The position numbers and the translations under genes are program-made. A DNA stretch of 64,000 nucleotides, taken from assembly GCF_018320785.1 (NCBI RefSeq), contig NC_054873.1, positions 25,882,196 through 25,946,195 on the forward strand. The letters run 5' to 3'. The first letter of the stretch is position 1. Each line of letters begins with the position of its first letter. The notes beneath the pieces were generated by a model. It saw only the letters and a list, made by a program, of their open reading frames with translations, did not search any database and was not told where the DNA came from. Positions 25,323 through 47,470 of the stretch are shown here, in pieces. Source of the stretch: Cheilinus undulatus. Lineage: Eukaryota > Chordata > Actinopteri > Labriformes > Labridae.

Positions 25323-25839
25323 TAGTGGTTTTCAGCTGGTGGGTCGGGGCTCAAAGGTGGGTCACAAAGCTGTTTTCAGTGAGTCATGAATGTTTGTCGG
25401 AAATAAATTAGAAATTAAAATGTGGCAAAAAGTCTAGGATATATCAGAAGAAGCAGACGCACATCCATATATCTATATTATTCAATTATCCTCTTATAAG
25501 GAGTATATTTATGTTGTTTCCCCAAGGTTTTGACTGACTTACTTTTCTTCAGTGAAAGCTGTTTTTCCCCAGATAATGAGGTAATTCTTTAAAAAATTAT
25601 TTAAAAAATCCAAACTTTAACAAGAAAATCCAGTAAAAAAAGTTTGCACATTTGTCCTCCCATGGCTTCTGTAATAATGTGCTTTTAAAAATACTTGCTT
25701 TGTCCTGTCTTTTGTTCAGTCATATGTTTTCTTCTATAAAAGGTCAAAAATGCTATTTTTTTTCAGTAAATTTGGGTCTCATTTTTTTTAGGAAGAGGGT
25801 AGTGTTGGATCCTTAGGATCAACCAATTGAGAAATACTG
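25323..25839. mobile_element. hAT-like relic with CAGTGGTT-type ends
   Basis: The left end TAGTGGTTTTCAGCTGGT pairs as an inverted repeat with the complement-strand right end CAGTATTTCTCAATTGGT. The flanks CCTTTACA (25315-25322) and CCTTACAG (25840-25847) look like an 8-base target duplication with one base lost. CAGTGGTTCTCAA is a common hAT terminus. No transposase frame remains. Confidence 0.65.
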
Positions 25840-28216
25840 CCTTACAGGACGATGGCCTTTTTTGAGTTTTACTGAGTTTTTAGTCATCATAAAAGTAGTT
25901 TACACTCTCCAGCTACACTCACAATACATATGCTGAGTTTTTAAGCTGTTTTCAGATCTTATAGACTAAAAGTTATTCTTTTTGACTGCTCTGGCCTTAA
26001 ATATATAATCAAGGGAGATTTTGTTATGTATTGTTGTGAATGTTATTCTCAAAAACCTTTAATTCTGTGATAGCGGGTAGTTTTTGTAGCAATTTGGGGA
26101 AATGGTTAGAGAAAATATGTGGAAGATCTACTTTAACAGCAACATTTGTATGCATAATAAAGTTCAGAGACAGACCTGGCTTCAGTCACAACATTTTTTG
26201 TATTTTAAAGAAGCTCTACATTACTCTCGCAAATACTGATTTTCTTAATGTGTTCTAGGTGTGACTGAAAAAAGTGAAGATTTACTAATTTTTGGGAACT
26301 TTGAGGAGTTTTTAAAGAACCTAATGCTTTGAGAATAGACAGAAAGGAGGAAAAATAGCACAAGAGGACAATCTTTGTTAATTATTATGATAATTGCATA
26401 ATCAAACAGAAACTCTTGCAAAAGTACAGTCAGTTTAAGCAGCATAAAACATACCATGAGTGCTTTGTTTTTGTTCAGTGAGAATCAGCGTTTACAGTCT
26501 GATATATGTGTGCTCATGATGTTTCACTATAACACAGGGAGTCCATTACGGCCGCCTGCAGAGGATGTGAGGTTAAGTGGTGCTGCAGACGCAGAGAGGA
26601 AGGAGGGAGGCCCACACGCCGACAGCTGGTACCAGTGATTAGACCAGGGAGTGATGCAAGGAAGGCATCAAAGCTCTTTAGGAGAATCCCCGTCAGGGAG
26701 GAGGCGAGGACACATGCTCATACACACAACAGACACACACACCTAGACACACTGAATCCTGATACACAACTCCACCGTTGCTGAAACTGTCTTTAAACTG
26801 ACGACCAAGTCCAACAGTGCACCGGCTGCATGGACCATCTGTCATTCTTTACTGCATCACCAACCAGTGGATTAGCAGCAGCTCTGCCCCTGGACACCAA
26901 ACACAAACCCCCTCTGATCATGCCATTCTGGTAATGAAGGAGAATGAGTGGTGTCATTATATTAGATTGGGTGTGGAACTCAGCGGATCTCTTTATTCAC
27001 CTCCTGAGCCAAATGGATGTTAAATTGCCTTTGTAGAAATTGCTGCTGATGTCCCTTAGAGCCCTGATGCTGCTACAACTTAGCTTTGAATGATTAAATA
27101 TGTTTTATTGCTGGGGGAATGTCAGTTTCTTAAAGGCGTGGGGATTCATTCAACATTAAGAGAATCAGAAGAGGGAAAGACTTTTCTATAAAGGATATCC
27201 TCCGCCTAGCCATGCTACGACTTACAAACACACAGAGGGAGACTCTGGATTACAGTAATCCAGGGACAGGAGGTATTTTGAGGACTTCATGTTCAGACAG
27301 ACAGGATGCAACAATCGACCAACCAAATTAACCAAATTAAATACACAGTGTCTGCAGAAAGGGTTCATTTAGTCATTGAACCTGATGGAAATGTCTGAAA
27401 GATTTTTTTTACACTCAGAGAATACTCTAACAAGTCTGTACTAGAATGAAAGCAGGAGGCCGTGGCTTCAGCAGAACCGTCACTGTTCAGAACCTTAAGC
27501 TGGAAAAGGATATTTGTCAAACAAACAGAACTAAACATTAAGATAACTAATCATTTACACAGAGAAAGAGGGCACCACATAAGACAACAACAGACCAAGG
27601 GGACTGGCAAACTCTCTGAGATAAACCTTTAAAACAACATCACAGCGTGATTGATCATGCAACTCTGAGATTATAATCAATGTCTGGTAATTACAATGAC
27701 ACAAAATGTCTCATCAACTTCAGCTGCTTTTACACACTTTGTTTACAGATCTCATCATCATGTTTTTGTTTTTTTGTTGTTTTGATTGATGAGGCTTGAT
27801 TTCTAGAGAATAAATTCTGATGCTTCATTTAAAGACTTGTCTGTCATTCTGATTAAAGACGGTAAACAAAGACTGTCTGCTTCTTAAATCTCACTGCTGC
27901 GTGCTCAGTAATAAAGGAGACAGATCTCACATCTGGACTCTGGTGACAGGAGAGTCAAAGAAAAATGGTTGCAGAGAAATAAACAACAAACAATCAGGAC
28001 TTTTTAAAAGTACTGAAAAAAGTTTTTTAAAAAATCCACAATTTTGATTTGACTTCATCGACATGTAAAACTATCAACGCCTGTGACATAAGGCTAATTT
28101 ACAGGCTTCAACTTCTGATAAATATTAGAATAACAGGGTGAACAAAGAGGGCTTTAAATGCACAGGAAAAACAGTCTGTTGCCTCTGGGTTTCATTTTAA
28201 CAGGAGGGTGTTCAGA

Positions 28217-28264
28217 CGCCCCCTAGTGGACAAACACTTATGGGAGTTTTTGTCCACTAGAGGG
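28217..28264. repeat. Inverted repeat carrying CTCF-type half motifs
   Basis: Arms 28219-28234 (CCCCCTAGTGGACAAA) and 28249-28264 are reverse complements with one mismatch, separated by 14 bases. The left arm, read on the minus strand, is GTCCACTAGGGGGCG, a near-perfect CTCF core. The right arm on the plus strand reads TCCACTAGAGGG. Confidence 0.6.
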
Positions 28265-30778
28265 TATCTCATCACTGACTTAACTCAAACCAAGACTACC
28301 AATTGTGTTACCAAGGGGATGTATATTACATAAATACAAATTAACAGAATTACACTATATAAACAATGAAAACTTAACAGCTAAGTCACATAATGACAAC
28401 AGGAAGTGACTGAAAGCAGGTAATTTGGATCGAATTGTTGCAATTATTTTAAATCCCTTTCACACTGGACATGGGTTTTCATTATAATTGTCTGTTATAT
28501 TTTGATCAGTCTTAAAAATTATTCTAATCTCCATAATTTCACGTGATTTTTCCCCTCAAAAAAATCATTTAGATGATGGACGCTGGCCCTGCACGTTATA
28601 AAAATGGTCTTCAATGCTTATTTGAGAAGTTTTAGGTGGTAAAGAAACACACTGAAATGTGTTTGGATGCCTTTCTAAGAACTAAAAAACAAACAAACAT
28701 CATCAACATTTTAACTGAATATTTCTGTGTAGTTACTTTTTATGTCTAATATGCAGGGGAGGAGCTACTGATTACATTTATTCAGATTACTATAATTGTA
28801 TAGCTTTTTTATGTATTTATAGTTTTTTGAGTACTTTAAAAAAAACTTTTACTGGAGTATATTTTGGAGTAAGTGTTGTACTTTGTTATATTTCAAAAAG
28901 CATCAAGTGTTGTACTTGTTATGTACTGGTTACTTAGTCATGTAGTTTTTATAGTTTAATGATTTCATAATGCTGCTACTGAATCTTTTTCATTTTCTAA
29001 TGTCACTTCTAAATCATTTTTGGTTTCTTTTTATCTTATTTTTGCATTTTAGGCACTATATAATGTTGTTATTGTGTGTTGGTCATGTCATAACTATTGC
29101 CGTCCTCTATTTCTATATTACTGCAACTGCATCCTGGTTATTTTATGATAATACTTTGCACACTATATATCTTATAGACTAGGTTTTATCTGTGGTTTTA
29201 TTAATCTAGTGTGAGCCTCAGCATTTGAACCAATCTGTTTGAAATATTTCTGTAAAAATGTTAGACAACTTTTTTACTTTTATACAGTTTGTCCTGAGTA
29301 GGACTTATTTATTGTTCTCTATAATGACCAACAATGTATATTAATGTATATATTATCTGTTGTCTTGTCAGGTGTTTGCCCTTGCTACATGGGATTTTTA
29401 TGTGTATTTTGCATCAGATTTATGTGGGACCACAGATGGAAATTAGTGACTCGCTAAATCTGGTGCAACCATGTATTCATTTACTATTTACTGTGTATGA
29501 ATGATCAATGTCATTGCACACAGTCCCCTGATAAATAAACAAAACTAAGTACTGAGTAAAAAAAATGTATGCTCTAAACCAGAATGAGGAGGTCCAAGCT
29601 TTCTGCCAACAAGAAAATGTAAAGTAGTCTGACCTTCACAGGACATGACGGTCAGTAGCACACAGCGAGCAAATGAACACACATTTCATCCCAAAACAGC
29701 TGTTGGATTTTACTTTAGGTTAAGTCACACCTTATAATAATCAACCTGGCTGTAGATCCATAATTTCTTGTGCTTCCTGCACATTGAGGAAATATTTTAT
29801 TTTACCATGACATCCCTTTGGATATCAAAAAGCTACTCAGTAGTCTGTGCTTTGAGTAAACTTTAACTGACTTTCTTTTTCTTTTACTTGAGTAGATTTA
29901 TAGATCAGTCATTTTACTTGAAGACACAGACTTTCCCAGCAAAGATTTTTGATGAATGTTTTTTCTTACTGTTTAAGCAGTTTTTATGTATATTAAAAAA
30001 AATTCACATGCACAGGACGAGAAAAAAAAAAAAAAGCAGCACGGCACCCACATACAGAATCTACAGTTCTCAATGCACTAATTGCAGGTTTAAAATCTGA
30101 TCCTGCCGCCTTTTAGTACATCTTCCCCAAGTTTCTCTCCCCATATTTCTCATCCGTCCTCAGCTGTCCTATCCATTAAAAGCCCTCCTAAAACCTAAAA
30201 AAAGGTATACCAATTTGGGGTCCAAAATTAGACACTACCAGACACTACTAGGCTGTTAGAGGTGCAGAAGTTTCAGTCTTTATTATGATATTAGATCAGT
30301 CAATATGAATATATCACCTTCTGATAAAATGGATTAGACATGGACACGAGTACGCTCTCAGCACTATGTGGAAAAACAAACAATAAATAAATCTGTAGTG
30401 TTATTTGTGGACTGTTAAAGCATGTTTAAATGTGCCTTACTAAATAATATTGCATTTTAAAAAATACCAATAACAGGTTTAAATTATGATTGTTAAGGCA
30501 TTATACTACACATGGTAAAGTGATAATTAAAGATAACTGATAATTTTGTTATTATGATTACATTCTGTTAACATTTATAACAGGAAGAGTGTAACACATG
30601 AATACAAATAATAGAAAAATCAGTTCTTGTCCACTGTCCCTCAGTCACACTGAGTTTGACAGATTCAGACTGTAGAGGGCACCAGAGCTCCATCTGCATG
30701 ACTGGTAGGGTTTTTTTTTAAATAAAATTTACAGCAGCATGTTTGAGGAGCCTCTATCTCAGGTTGATTTTTGCAGAT

Positions 30779-39394
<8,616 letters not shown>

Positions 39395-39521
39395 GTCTGC
39401 TCCCCGTCTGTGCTCTGACTCAGCTTGTTGACTCTGCTGCCTTAACTTCAAGTCCAGCTTCACTAAAACCCAATAACTGAAGGCTTAGCTGGTAGTTTAT
39501 CCCTCCTACTGAGAGCTCTTG

Positions 39522-39529
39522 CCTTTATA
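39522..39529 (-). promoter_or_regulatory. ahcyl2: TATA box for the short ahcyl2 form
   Basis: TATAAAGG on the minus strand lies 128 bases upstream of the ATG of the 39.39 kb first exon. A start about 30 bases downstream would leave a leader near 100 bases without needing an intron. A CACGTG E-box is nearby at about 39567. This supports the exon as a genuine first exon with its own promoter. Confidence 0.5.
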
Positions 39530-41797
39530 ATGGAGACTATTTCTGATTTTGTTCTTACGCTCTAACACACGTGAACACATAAACAAGCAGCAAACACAGA
39601 CTTGTTCAGAGGGCATGCCCCCCTTGAAATTTGATTGGCTGTCCAGAATTCCTAGTCTATAATTAGCTGGTTTCCTGGTCAGAAGCAGGACTTACGTTTA
39701 TGATTATTATAGGTGTGCTAAATATACTGCTGTAAGCTGCTTTCTTTGTATTTTGATGTGGTGTGTTTCCCTGCTAATGCTTAAAATTTTTTAAGTTGTG
39801 CTTTCACACCACAAGTCCCACCTACCAATACACATGGAGAATCAGACATTGGTAGTTATTCCCATTCATACACATTGATATTCCCCCAGTTAAGAGTTTT
39901 GTCAAAGGACACACTGACATGACCGTGGCAGCGGCTTGGGGCACAGAACCCTCCGTGTTTAAGGCGACCAGCTTTACCTACTCAGCCACAGACAACATGG
40001 CTCAGTTGTGGTGGGACACAAAGTGGTATCAGCACCGTCACTGGCGAAATTCCTGCCAAGGAATGAAATTCTGCAGCACCGCTATCACCAGCTAAGATGC
40101 ATGCGCTGCGTTGCAGTGCACATAGGAGGCATACGCTCTGTTTGCTCTTTCCTCTTTAATGTCTGTAATAACAGCAACATATAGCAAGTGCGCTCGCTGA
40201 GCCTGGTGTTGCAGTCATTCATCTTATGGCTTAAACAACTGTTTAAGGTTTTTTTTTTTTAACTCATGACTGGTTTGTTTTAAGTCCATGAAACTTACAA
40301 TTGCAGTGAACCAAAGATTGCAGCATCCTTTTCTTGTAAGATATCTGAAATTACAAACCTAAAAATGTCCTTTTTCACAGATGAACAAGGACACGTGTTG
40401 CGTGCCAGAGTTCCACCTTTGTGTTCCTTCTATTCCACAGTACTAAATATTGAAATTATTATAGATTATTGCTTATTGGAAATGTATAAATTGATTAAGA
40501 ATCTTCCACCTCCACATCAGGATACATCTAAGAATCAATTTTTTCTCCCACCTCTACTATCAGTTCCAAATTGTGCAGCTTGGGGTATAAATGTTGTTTT
40601 TAAGCTAAACAAAACTCCATGTGTTCTTGTCGTCACATAATCTCAATTTTGTATAATATCTCCATAATATCTCAATGACCCCAAAATCACATGCTAAGTT
40701 TGCATTTTTAAACAGACATTTTAACTGTAAAAGTTCAGAGTTTTTGTATACAAACACATCATCATCCACATCATCCAACTGTGAAACGTGTGGTTGTGTG
40801 TTAAAGCTCTGTTTTAATTTTTTTTTTATCTACATGACAATTCTTCTACTCATAGCTGCTGACAAAGTAAATCAGGTAAAAGACTCAATGTCAATAAGGG
40901 TTAATCTAGATTTATGTCATATGATGCTGTTTGTCAAAGAGTCCTCAAATCTTCATTGGGCACAGTGGAACCTAAGATAACTAAAACTCTAAGTGTTTTC
41001 AGCTGAATTAATTTTCCCTTTTTAGGCATTTTTTATTGTTTTTAGCCATTTTAAAGGGGATTCAGGGCTGTTTTTCTCCTTCAGTCATTAATGCAAGATC
41101 CTGTACACTAGCAGAGCAACAAATACACTAAAAATACATCATCTTCAATCATGATGATCAACAGATAATTGGCTCATCAAGGTTTCAAGATCATTTTAAC
41201 TAAACATATAAAAGATCCTCATGTTGACTCGCTTTTTTTCAATCTAAAAATACAAACTACATCTAAGTCATCTGTAGAAAAATAAGAACCTGCGTGTAAG
41301 GATAAAACAACATTTCAAGGTTCCTCTGCAGTCGTCACTTAAACAGCTGCTTAATCTTTAACACAAAAAGACATTAAGCTGTGTGTGTGAGCGGTGTAAA
41401 AGTTAACTCAATAAACAGTCATTGCTTAGAAAACTTAGAAAACAGATCTGAATTGAGGTCAACTACAAAAAGCACAGCAAAAAAAATATGATTAAAAAGT
41501 GAGTGCTATAGCCTTAATGATAGAATAGAACAGGTTTTGTTTTGATCAGTTGCATGTCTAAGTTTTAATTATATTCATTCTTATATCTTGTCATTCTTAT
41601 ACTCAATGTCAAAGAAATTTGTAGTAAATGAAACAGTAGTGAATATCATTATTTATACCCGTACAAAGTCATCTTTATATGAACCTTGGTCTAAACCAGC
41701 ATGCAGGTTTTTATTGTGTCCTTCCAAAATAAAAGTCCAAACTTTCCTGCTAGTATAATGACAATGACAGCACCTTCAAAATAAAAAGCAGTGCTAC
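39530..41797. other. Gap between ahcyl2 short-form promoter and upstream candidate exon
   Basis: AT-rich sequence without a recognised exon or intact mobile element on either strand. The frames at 40365-40640 and 40675-40980 resemble nothing known. If the upstream exons belong to ahcyl2, this is intronic. Confidence 0.5.
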
Positions 41798-41914
41798 CTT
41801 GATGCAGATGGACTGTACGGCCTCCTGGTCCTTGGCTTTAGTAATGTTAACTAGACTGTACACTTTCTTCATACTGACAGAGAGATCACGCTTCCTCTGC
41901 AGGGCTGCTGCTGT
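41798..41914 (-). CDS. Candidate alternative 5' exon of ahcyl2
   Basis: A 117-base frame reads TAAALQRKRDLSVSMKKVYS... to ...AVQSICIK and ends at a GTAGCA donor in phase 0. That is the phase needed to join ahcyl2 exon 2, which begins with QIQF, giving K-QIQF as in the known protein. It contains its own Met (SVSMKK), so it may be a first coding exon or an internal one joined to the 43.9 kb exon. The start is uncertain: the nearest good acceptor (ATCAG, exon from 41918) would shift the frame. I do not recognise the residues, and a separate small gene remains possible. Confidence 0.35.
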
Positions 41915-42239
41915 CTCACTGATCAGAAAGCTCTCAGAGCAACACTTTAAGCCACACCCTCAGCCAGGAAGCACAGGTGACAGGTGGACAGACAAGAGTG
42001 TGAATAAGGGAAGTCTTTGTGAGACTGATAGAATGAAGTCTGGGAAAATAGAGAAGAGCAGGTCAAGGTTGAAGAGAAGAAAGAGAACTGGAAGAAAAGA
42101 AACGCTGAGACACATAAAATTAGTGTGTACAGTTCACTCAGCTCCTTGAGTTTTAAGAGATGAACTGCATAGAGATTGATATATTTGACATACACATGAC
42201 AGAATGCTGATCCCCCAGATTCAGATAAGTTATAAAGGG

Positions 42240-43590
42240 GAGATCCATGCCACCTCTGGACGGGAAGTGATTTCTGAATAGAGAAATGCTACTAAAAGGT
42301 CATGTTTTGAGCTGTTTATGACTATGCCAAGCGTTCAAAGTAAAAAGAGAAGTAAAAATAAAATCTTGCTGAGAAAAAGCAGGCTTAAAAGCCTCCATCT
42401 AAAGCCTGGACTAGCGGTGTCACACAGCGCTCTTTAATGTATGGTCCATTTCCACAAAGCGATCCAGTTTGGTTTAGTACAGTTTTGTGGTTAAGCTCAT
42501 TAAACTCTGATCTTACCTTTGCTGCCTGATGTCTATCCAGTCTTGTCTGTTGTGACAGGAAATCTGCCTCTTTTAAGAGATAATTTGTAGATAATTTGGC
42601 TCAGCTCAGTAGAGCTGGTTGTTTGGCCACATTTTGGCTCTTTAAATGTAGATTATATAACAACAAAGGAAAGGAAACTGGCATTTAAACAGGAGCTTGC
42701 TGTATGGACTGGGAGAAGCCAGTAATACCTCTAACACCAGCATCCAGTCCTGTTCGAATTTTGCACGATAAATATCAGTCATGCCCGGGTCACACCTACG
42801 TAGCTTCCTTTATCATATTGCCATCTAGTGTTGACAGCCTTTACTCTCTTAAATACAAAGTGCAAAATGCTCGTTTTTTTTTTTTTTTTTATTAATGACA
42901 GTCCTGGGGGGCTCTATGTGGTCTCTGCTGTACTGCAGCACACTGCATGGTTTACGAACACCCAGGGCTGGCTGCATATCTGTGTTTGCCACACACTCCT
43001 AAATGCACCAGGGTGCAAGGGCCCTTATGTGCTGCTTTTTTTTAGTTTTTAATTTTATATCATATTCCCCAACCTTCCCTCTAAGTTTCTCTTTGAAAAA
43101 CACTGGTCTAATACAAAAACCCAAAATACAAATCTCTTAACATTTTAATCGCACACATTATTCCTCATACCCACAATGCAGTAGTTGGAAGTTTATACAA
43201 GCCACCATTCAGCTGTTAGTGTTATGCTATGATGAAGAGCCTGCTACAGGGGTCAAGAAGGCTTTTTTTCTTTAAAAGGTTAAAGACCCTGAAATTTAAA
43301 AATAATCTTTTAACTTTTAGTGTTTAATTGATTTTTCCTCAGGTGACATCACATGAGTCAATCTATCAAACATGCCACTTTCTCTGAGCCTATACTCTGA
43401 CGTAACTTGATGTACTTCAGCCTTTTTAAAGAGACTTAATGAGGGTTATATGTATGCAGAGATGCTGGTTAAACATTCATAAAGGCACATTACTGCTCAA
43501 ATCATTGACAGCTTGATTATATGCAGATTCACGTTTCCTCCTTACAGACACACATATTATATAAAAAGTCTTCATCTAGTCAGGAATAAC
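42240..43590. other. Gap between the two upstream candidate exons
   Basis: No exon or intact element recognised. A T-run occurs at 42874-42891. A partial CTCF-like GCCATCTAGTG lies near 42821. Confidence 0.5.
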
Positions 43591-43633
43591 AAACTCAGTC
43601 AAAGTCAGGGAGTTCAGCAGTGTCCTCACTCAC

Positions 43634-43906
43634 CATGTCTGTCTTCAGAGCCTCAGTCACTGGCTCTTCTTTCCCAAAATCAGGCGCCTCGGTCTCATCT
43701 CTGTTCCGACTCTGGGCTGCCCTCCTGCTCTCTGCTGCCTTCAGCATCTGCAGCAGGTTGGGGCTGCTTTTTACTCCGCTAGTGACGACTCCTTCCTCAT
43801 CCTCTCCTTTTAACACTGCTCTGCCCTCCATGTGGGGCTCTGGAAACTCATCAGGTAGTGACAGGTCGTCCCTAAAGGCCTCTGAAGGCTTCTTTTCCTC
43901 AGCCAT
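43634..43906 (-). CDS. Candidate first coding exon (alternative ahcyl2 N-terminus or separate gene)
   Basis: The frame starts MAEEKKPSEAFRDDL just after an acceptor-like TTTGTAG and runs 91 codons to a strong GTGAGT donor in phase 0 (ACATG|GTGAGT). Without splicing it would stop 12 codons later. It is hydrophilic, acidic and Ser/Pro-rich, with no domain, signal peptide or membrane segment. Phase, strand and position just upstream of ahcyl2 fit an alternative long N-terminus, as exist for mammalian long-IRBIT. The residues do not match the mammalian N-termini I know. It could instead be an unrelated short gene. Confidence 0.45.
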
Positions 43907-43959
43907 GACTCTACAAATGAAGAGACTTAGATTCCTGCTTAGCAAGCCCACATCTACCT

Positions 43960-46900
43960 GATATTTTCTGCTCTGAGGGTCTGTTTTTACTCCAAACAGC
44001 AGCAGTTCATGTGTTACTTTGACTCAATATAAAATAATTAGTCCTGAATGCTCTGTGTGCAGGATAAACACTGAAGTGCTGCAAGAAGAGTAACCTGATA
44101 ATACATGAATCTAACTCATCTTTAGCCCCATTACAATAGTTAATGTCAACACATGTAATCATGCTTTGTTTTCTTGCTTTTTTAACCTTGAGGTCTCCTG
44201 TTTACGCAAAAGAAAGCTCTTATAATGAAGACTTCAGGCATTAGAGCTGCTTCATGTTTCCGTGTTGTCTGATAATAACACTGGCTTCATTCACAAAGAG
44301 CACAACGACATGACGCTTACATAATAAACAAGCAGACGTGGTTACATGTTTACATTAAACCCTGGCCAGCATCAGTGGTGGCACCATGGTGACTGACCTC
44401 CTCCACTTATGTGTTCACTGAAGGCTGGTGAAAGTAAGAGCCAAGCTGTTTTCTTTTCTCCCATTCTCAGGTGGAGCCATATTAGGAGGTTTATTTTAAA
44501 TTAAAGTGTAAACAGAGGGAGTCATACGAGTGTTTGAGTATTGACTTTAGACAGAAAAATTGACATTATCCTCTCAGGTATTTGAATATCTGGTTTAAGT
44601 TTGTCTGCCTTTTCCTATAAAGGACAAGTGTTTTCAACATCTTGAGTTTTGTCTATAGTGCAGACAAAGGTTCCTCCACAAGGTGTATGAAGATGTCTAT
44701 CCACTGTAATTGCTGTTAAAGAAAGCAGCCTGGGTACTTAGCTCTCTTGGACTTTTTGTGTTTTTGAAGTACACTCCCACATGATTCCATCTGAATAAAC
44801 ACAAGATACTTGTGCCCTACAGAGAGGATCAGTGCTCAGTGAAGAAATCCATTACTTTTTGTCTTCACAAGTCAACCGTGCAGACTGGGTAAGAAACCAG
44901 CACTTCGCCAGGGTTGTCAAGTGGTAACCCTACTTCCTCTGTGTTTCATCCAGTTAGTCCTACAACACCTCCAGAGGGCTGAACAGTGATCTTCAGCATC
45001 CCAGAGCCACCCTCCTCCATGCCACATAAAAAACAAAACATGAGCAGACAGGAACCGACATTCAGGTCTACAGAGCGAATTACTGGGACCGACCTCTCCT
45101 CCATCAATGACTTGGACTGGTCCAGGGTCAGGAAACAGGCAGGTAACATTGCTGCAGACTCCACACACCCCCTGTTTAGAAACGACTGTGACTCTGATGA
45201 TCCCTCAACAGTCCCAGAGTGTCTGTTAATAGAACTTCCTTTTCACAAGCACTTTAGCCCTGCTTGATATGAAATATCCTGTGCTGTCCCTCGTGCACAG
45301 CACTCCTGTCCGTCTCTGACGGGTGCCAGAAGCGCCACTCCAGATAAGCCCAAGGTCTACTTTTGTTAGAGGCAGTAGAGTAGGTCGATCCAAACAGGAG
45401 GAAGAATATGAAAAGGATACTGTCATTTTGAAAATACAATACAGTGCACAGACTCCTGACTATATCACATCACTATATCATCATTACGTCTCATCTTGTG
45501 GCATAAGCCTAATATAAGTTTATTATTTGGTCAGGGAGTCACAGAGTCTGCACAACACTGTAGACAAGAGAAGTTGACATCTGAGTTGGAAATCCACAGG
45601 ATTTTATATGATACCACAAATTCTGTCTAGAAAAAATACTTTTTGACTTCTTTAAGTACTCACCAATGGTAGAAGCAAAAATTGAACTGCAAATTAACTT
45701 TATAAAGGCAAAGTAATCAGTTGTTTACATACTATCCCTTCATGAGCTTGTAGTTGTCCTGTGATCTCTTGTCTTCAGCTGCTCAGGGCTGTGCTTTGCC
45801 ATGCATCACTCCAGAAACCCATCCAGTGGGTGAGGGTGCACGCTGTTGGAGCAAACGAACGCATGCAGTGAAGGCATCTTATGTGGAAGAGGATTACGCC
45901 ACAGGTCACACTGACCTATTCAATTCATGCTCACTTGCTTATGGGGAAGGCTGCTATTTAGAGTGACCATCGGTATTAATCAGTCCCATTCATAGAGGAG
46001 CTGGGGATCAGAGCTTCCAGTTGCAACATGGCCAACTCTTTCTATCGAGCCACTGTTGCCCCAATAGTTGTTGGGTTGTTTTGTGTTGTCTGCTGCTGAT
46101 AAAAATAATAAGAAGTGATCAGGCTCTTCCCACAAAAACATCATCACACACAAACATGGAAATGTGTCTTGTATCACAGTGCTCGTGTGACACCTACCCT
46201 TTGGCAAAAGTTACAAGCATTAGAAATTAAAGAACAGAAACAGTCAATCTTGAATCAGATAGTCCCTTTGCCTTTTAAAAGTTAAAGAGACAAGTTAATG
46301 GTTCATTACCGGTTCAGTGAGACTGTGACTTGCTGCTGAAATATACATGGATTACATGTAGTGAAGTTCAGTTTACAGAATTGTACAGCCAGCCTGAACT
46401 GTACACATCTCAGAATTCAGGCCTCCAATGCAGCGTGATCGATGGAGGCATGCTTTTGTTCCACAAGAGGGCAGTCACAGACAAAGACACTGAAACAATC
46501 TGTCCTTTGTTTTTCTCAGTGTGAGGACAGGGGGGAGAATTTTTGACTTCGTCCTCGCCATCTGTTTTTCTTACAGCAAAAAAAAAAAAAAAAAAAAAAA
46601 AGATTTGTGTACTCAGTCTCCAATGTCTATCTCAAATTATTTTGATGTTGATTTATTTTCAGAATTTCAGCATTAAACTAGGAGGAACTGGTCAGAGTTT
46701 TAACGATCGGTTTAGTTGGGATGTTATGGTGGAGATGAGAAATCAGCCACTGGGATTTACAATTTGCACTTCAGTTTTAGGCCGTACGAAACAGGCTGAA
46801 AGGGACTATGTTGGTTATTATGACTTTTATTCACAGGAAAAAAGTTTAGATGCAGGAACAAAGAGAAGATTTTGGTGAATACCACATTTGGGTTCATTTC

Positions 46901-47470
46901 ACAAAACTGTGGGTTACAGACATCTTTATCTTCATATGACAGAATAAACATGCATAACTCTCACTCACACATACACTCAGTGTTGCCAGCTATTAAAATC
47001 AGTTATTCTCTATTTTCTCAGTTGAAAGTGAACATTTTCTTCAGCAGATACCAGTAATTCTCTTTTTTACAGCTCAGTGTCTTTTTTAACACTCATCTAT
47101 TTATTTATACAGTGTCTTTTTAAAAGAATGGTATTATTTCCTGGTACTAGTCATTATTCTATTTGAAAATAACAGTTTTGGTCACAAAACCATCACATTA
47201 AACACTATTACATTGTCAGGGTAAAAATAGGTTGCATATCAAACGACGTATTGCACAAGTTCATGTATGAGGAATGAAAGAGGAAGCATCCTTTCAAAGA
47301 GAAATCCCCATCTGAAACCCAGTCCAGTGTATTTTTTTCACAATAAACTTCCCATCTGAACGCTTAGTCTGAAGAATTAAACTACAATGTCATATATTTC
47401 TAATCTCTTTAAGGTCTGTTCTGTAAAACATGGTATTATATGAAAGGATGTGGGGGTATTTTTGCTTTCA
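43960..47470. other. Spacer between ahcyl2 and chrm2
   Basis: No gene recognised. Overlapping frames on both strands at 44917-45440 show no family resemblance. An A-run of about 24 lies at 46577-46600. A CTCF-type motif is at 46461-46475. Confidence 0.5.
46461..46475 (+). promoter_or_regulatory. CTCF-type motif between ahcyl2 and chrm2
   Basis: CCACAAGAGGGCAGT matches the CTCF core at all but about two positions. Confidence 0.4.

Larger units (their letters stand above)
23641..30778. other. Convergent intergenic region without recognised genes
   Basis: This interval lies between the miRNA cluster (+) and the 3' end of ahcyl2 (-). No exon of NRF1, SMKR1 or STRIP2, which occupy the matching interval in human, was recognised on either strand. 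It contains a tandem duplication (24238-25180), an hAT-like relic (25323-25839) and a CTCF-motif inverted repeat (28217-28264). Stretches reading TACTTTTACTTGAGTA-like occur at about 28840 and 29870. A minus-strand TTTATT (AATAAA on the transcript) near 30279 could be the ahcyl2 polyadenylation signal. Confidence 0.6.

Noticed and set aside
41799-42149. 116-codon plus-strand frame
   Set aside because: Its first part is the antisense of the candidate minus-strand exon, and the rest has no resemblance to known proteins.
44917-45440. Overlapping open frames on both strands between ahcyl2 and chrm2
   Set aside because: No splice context or family motif could be tied to any of them. Left as intergenic.
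46577-46600. A-run that might mark a processed retrocopy
   Set aside because: No gene-like sequence precedes it on the plus strand and no target duplication was seen.
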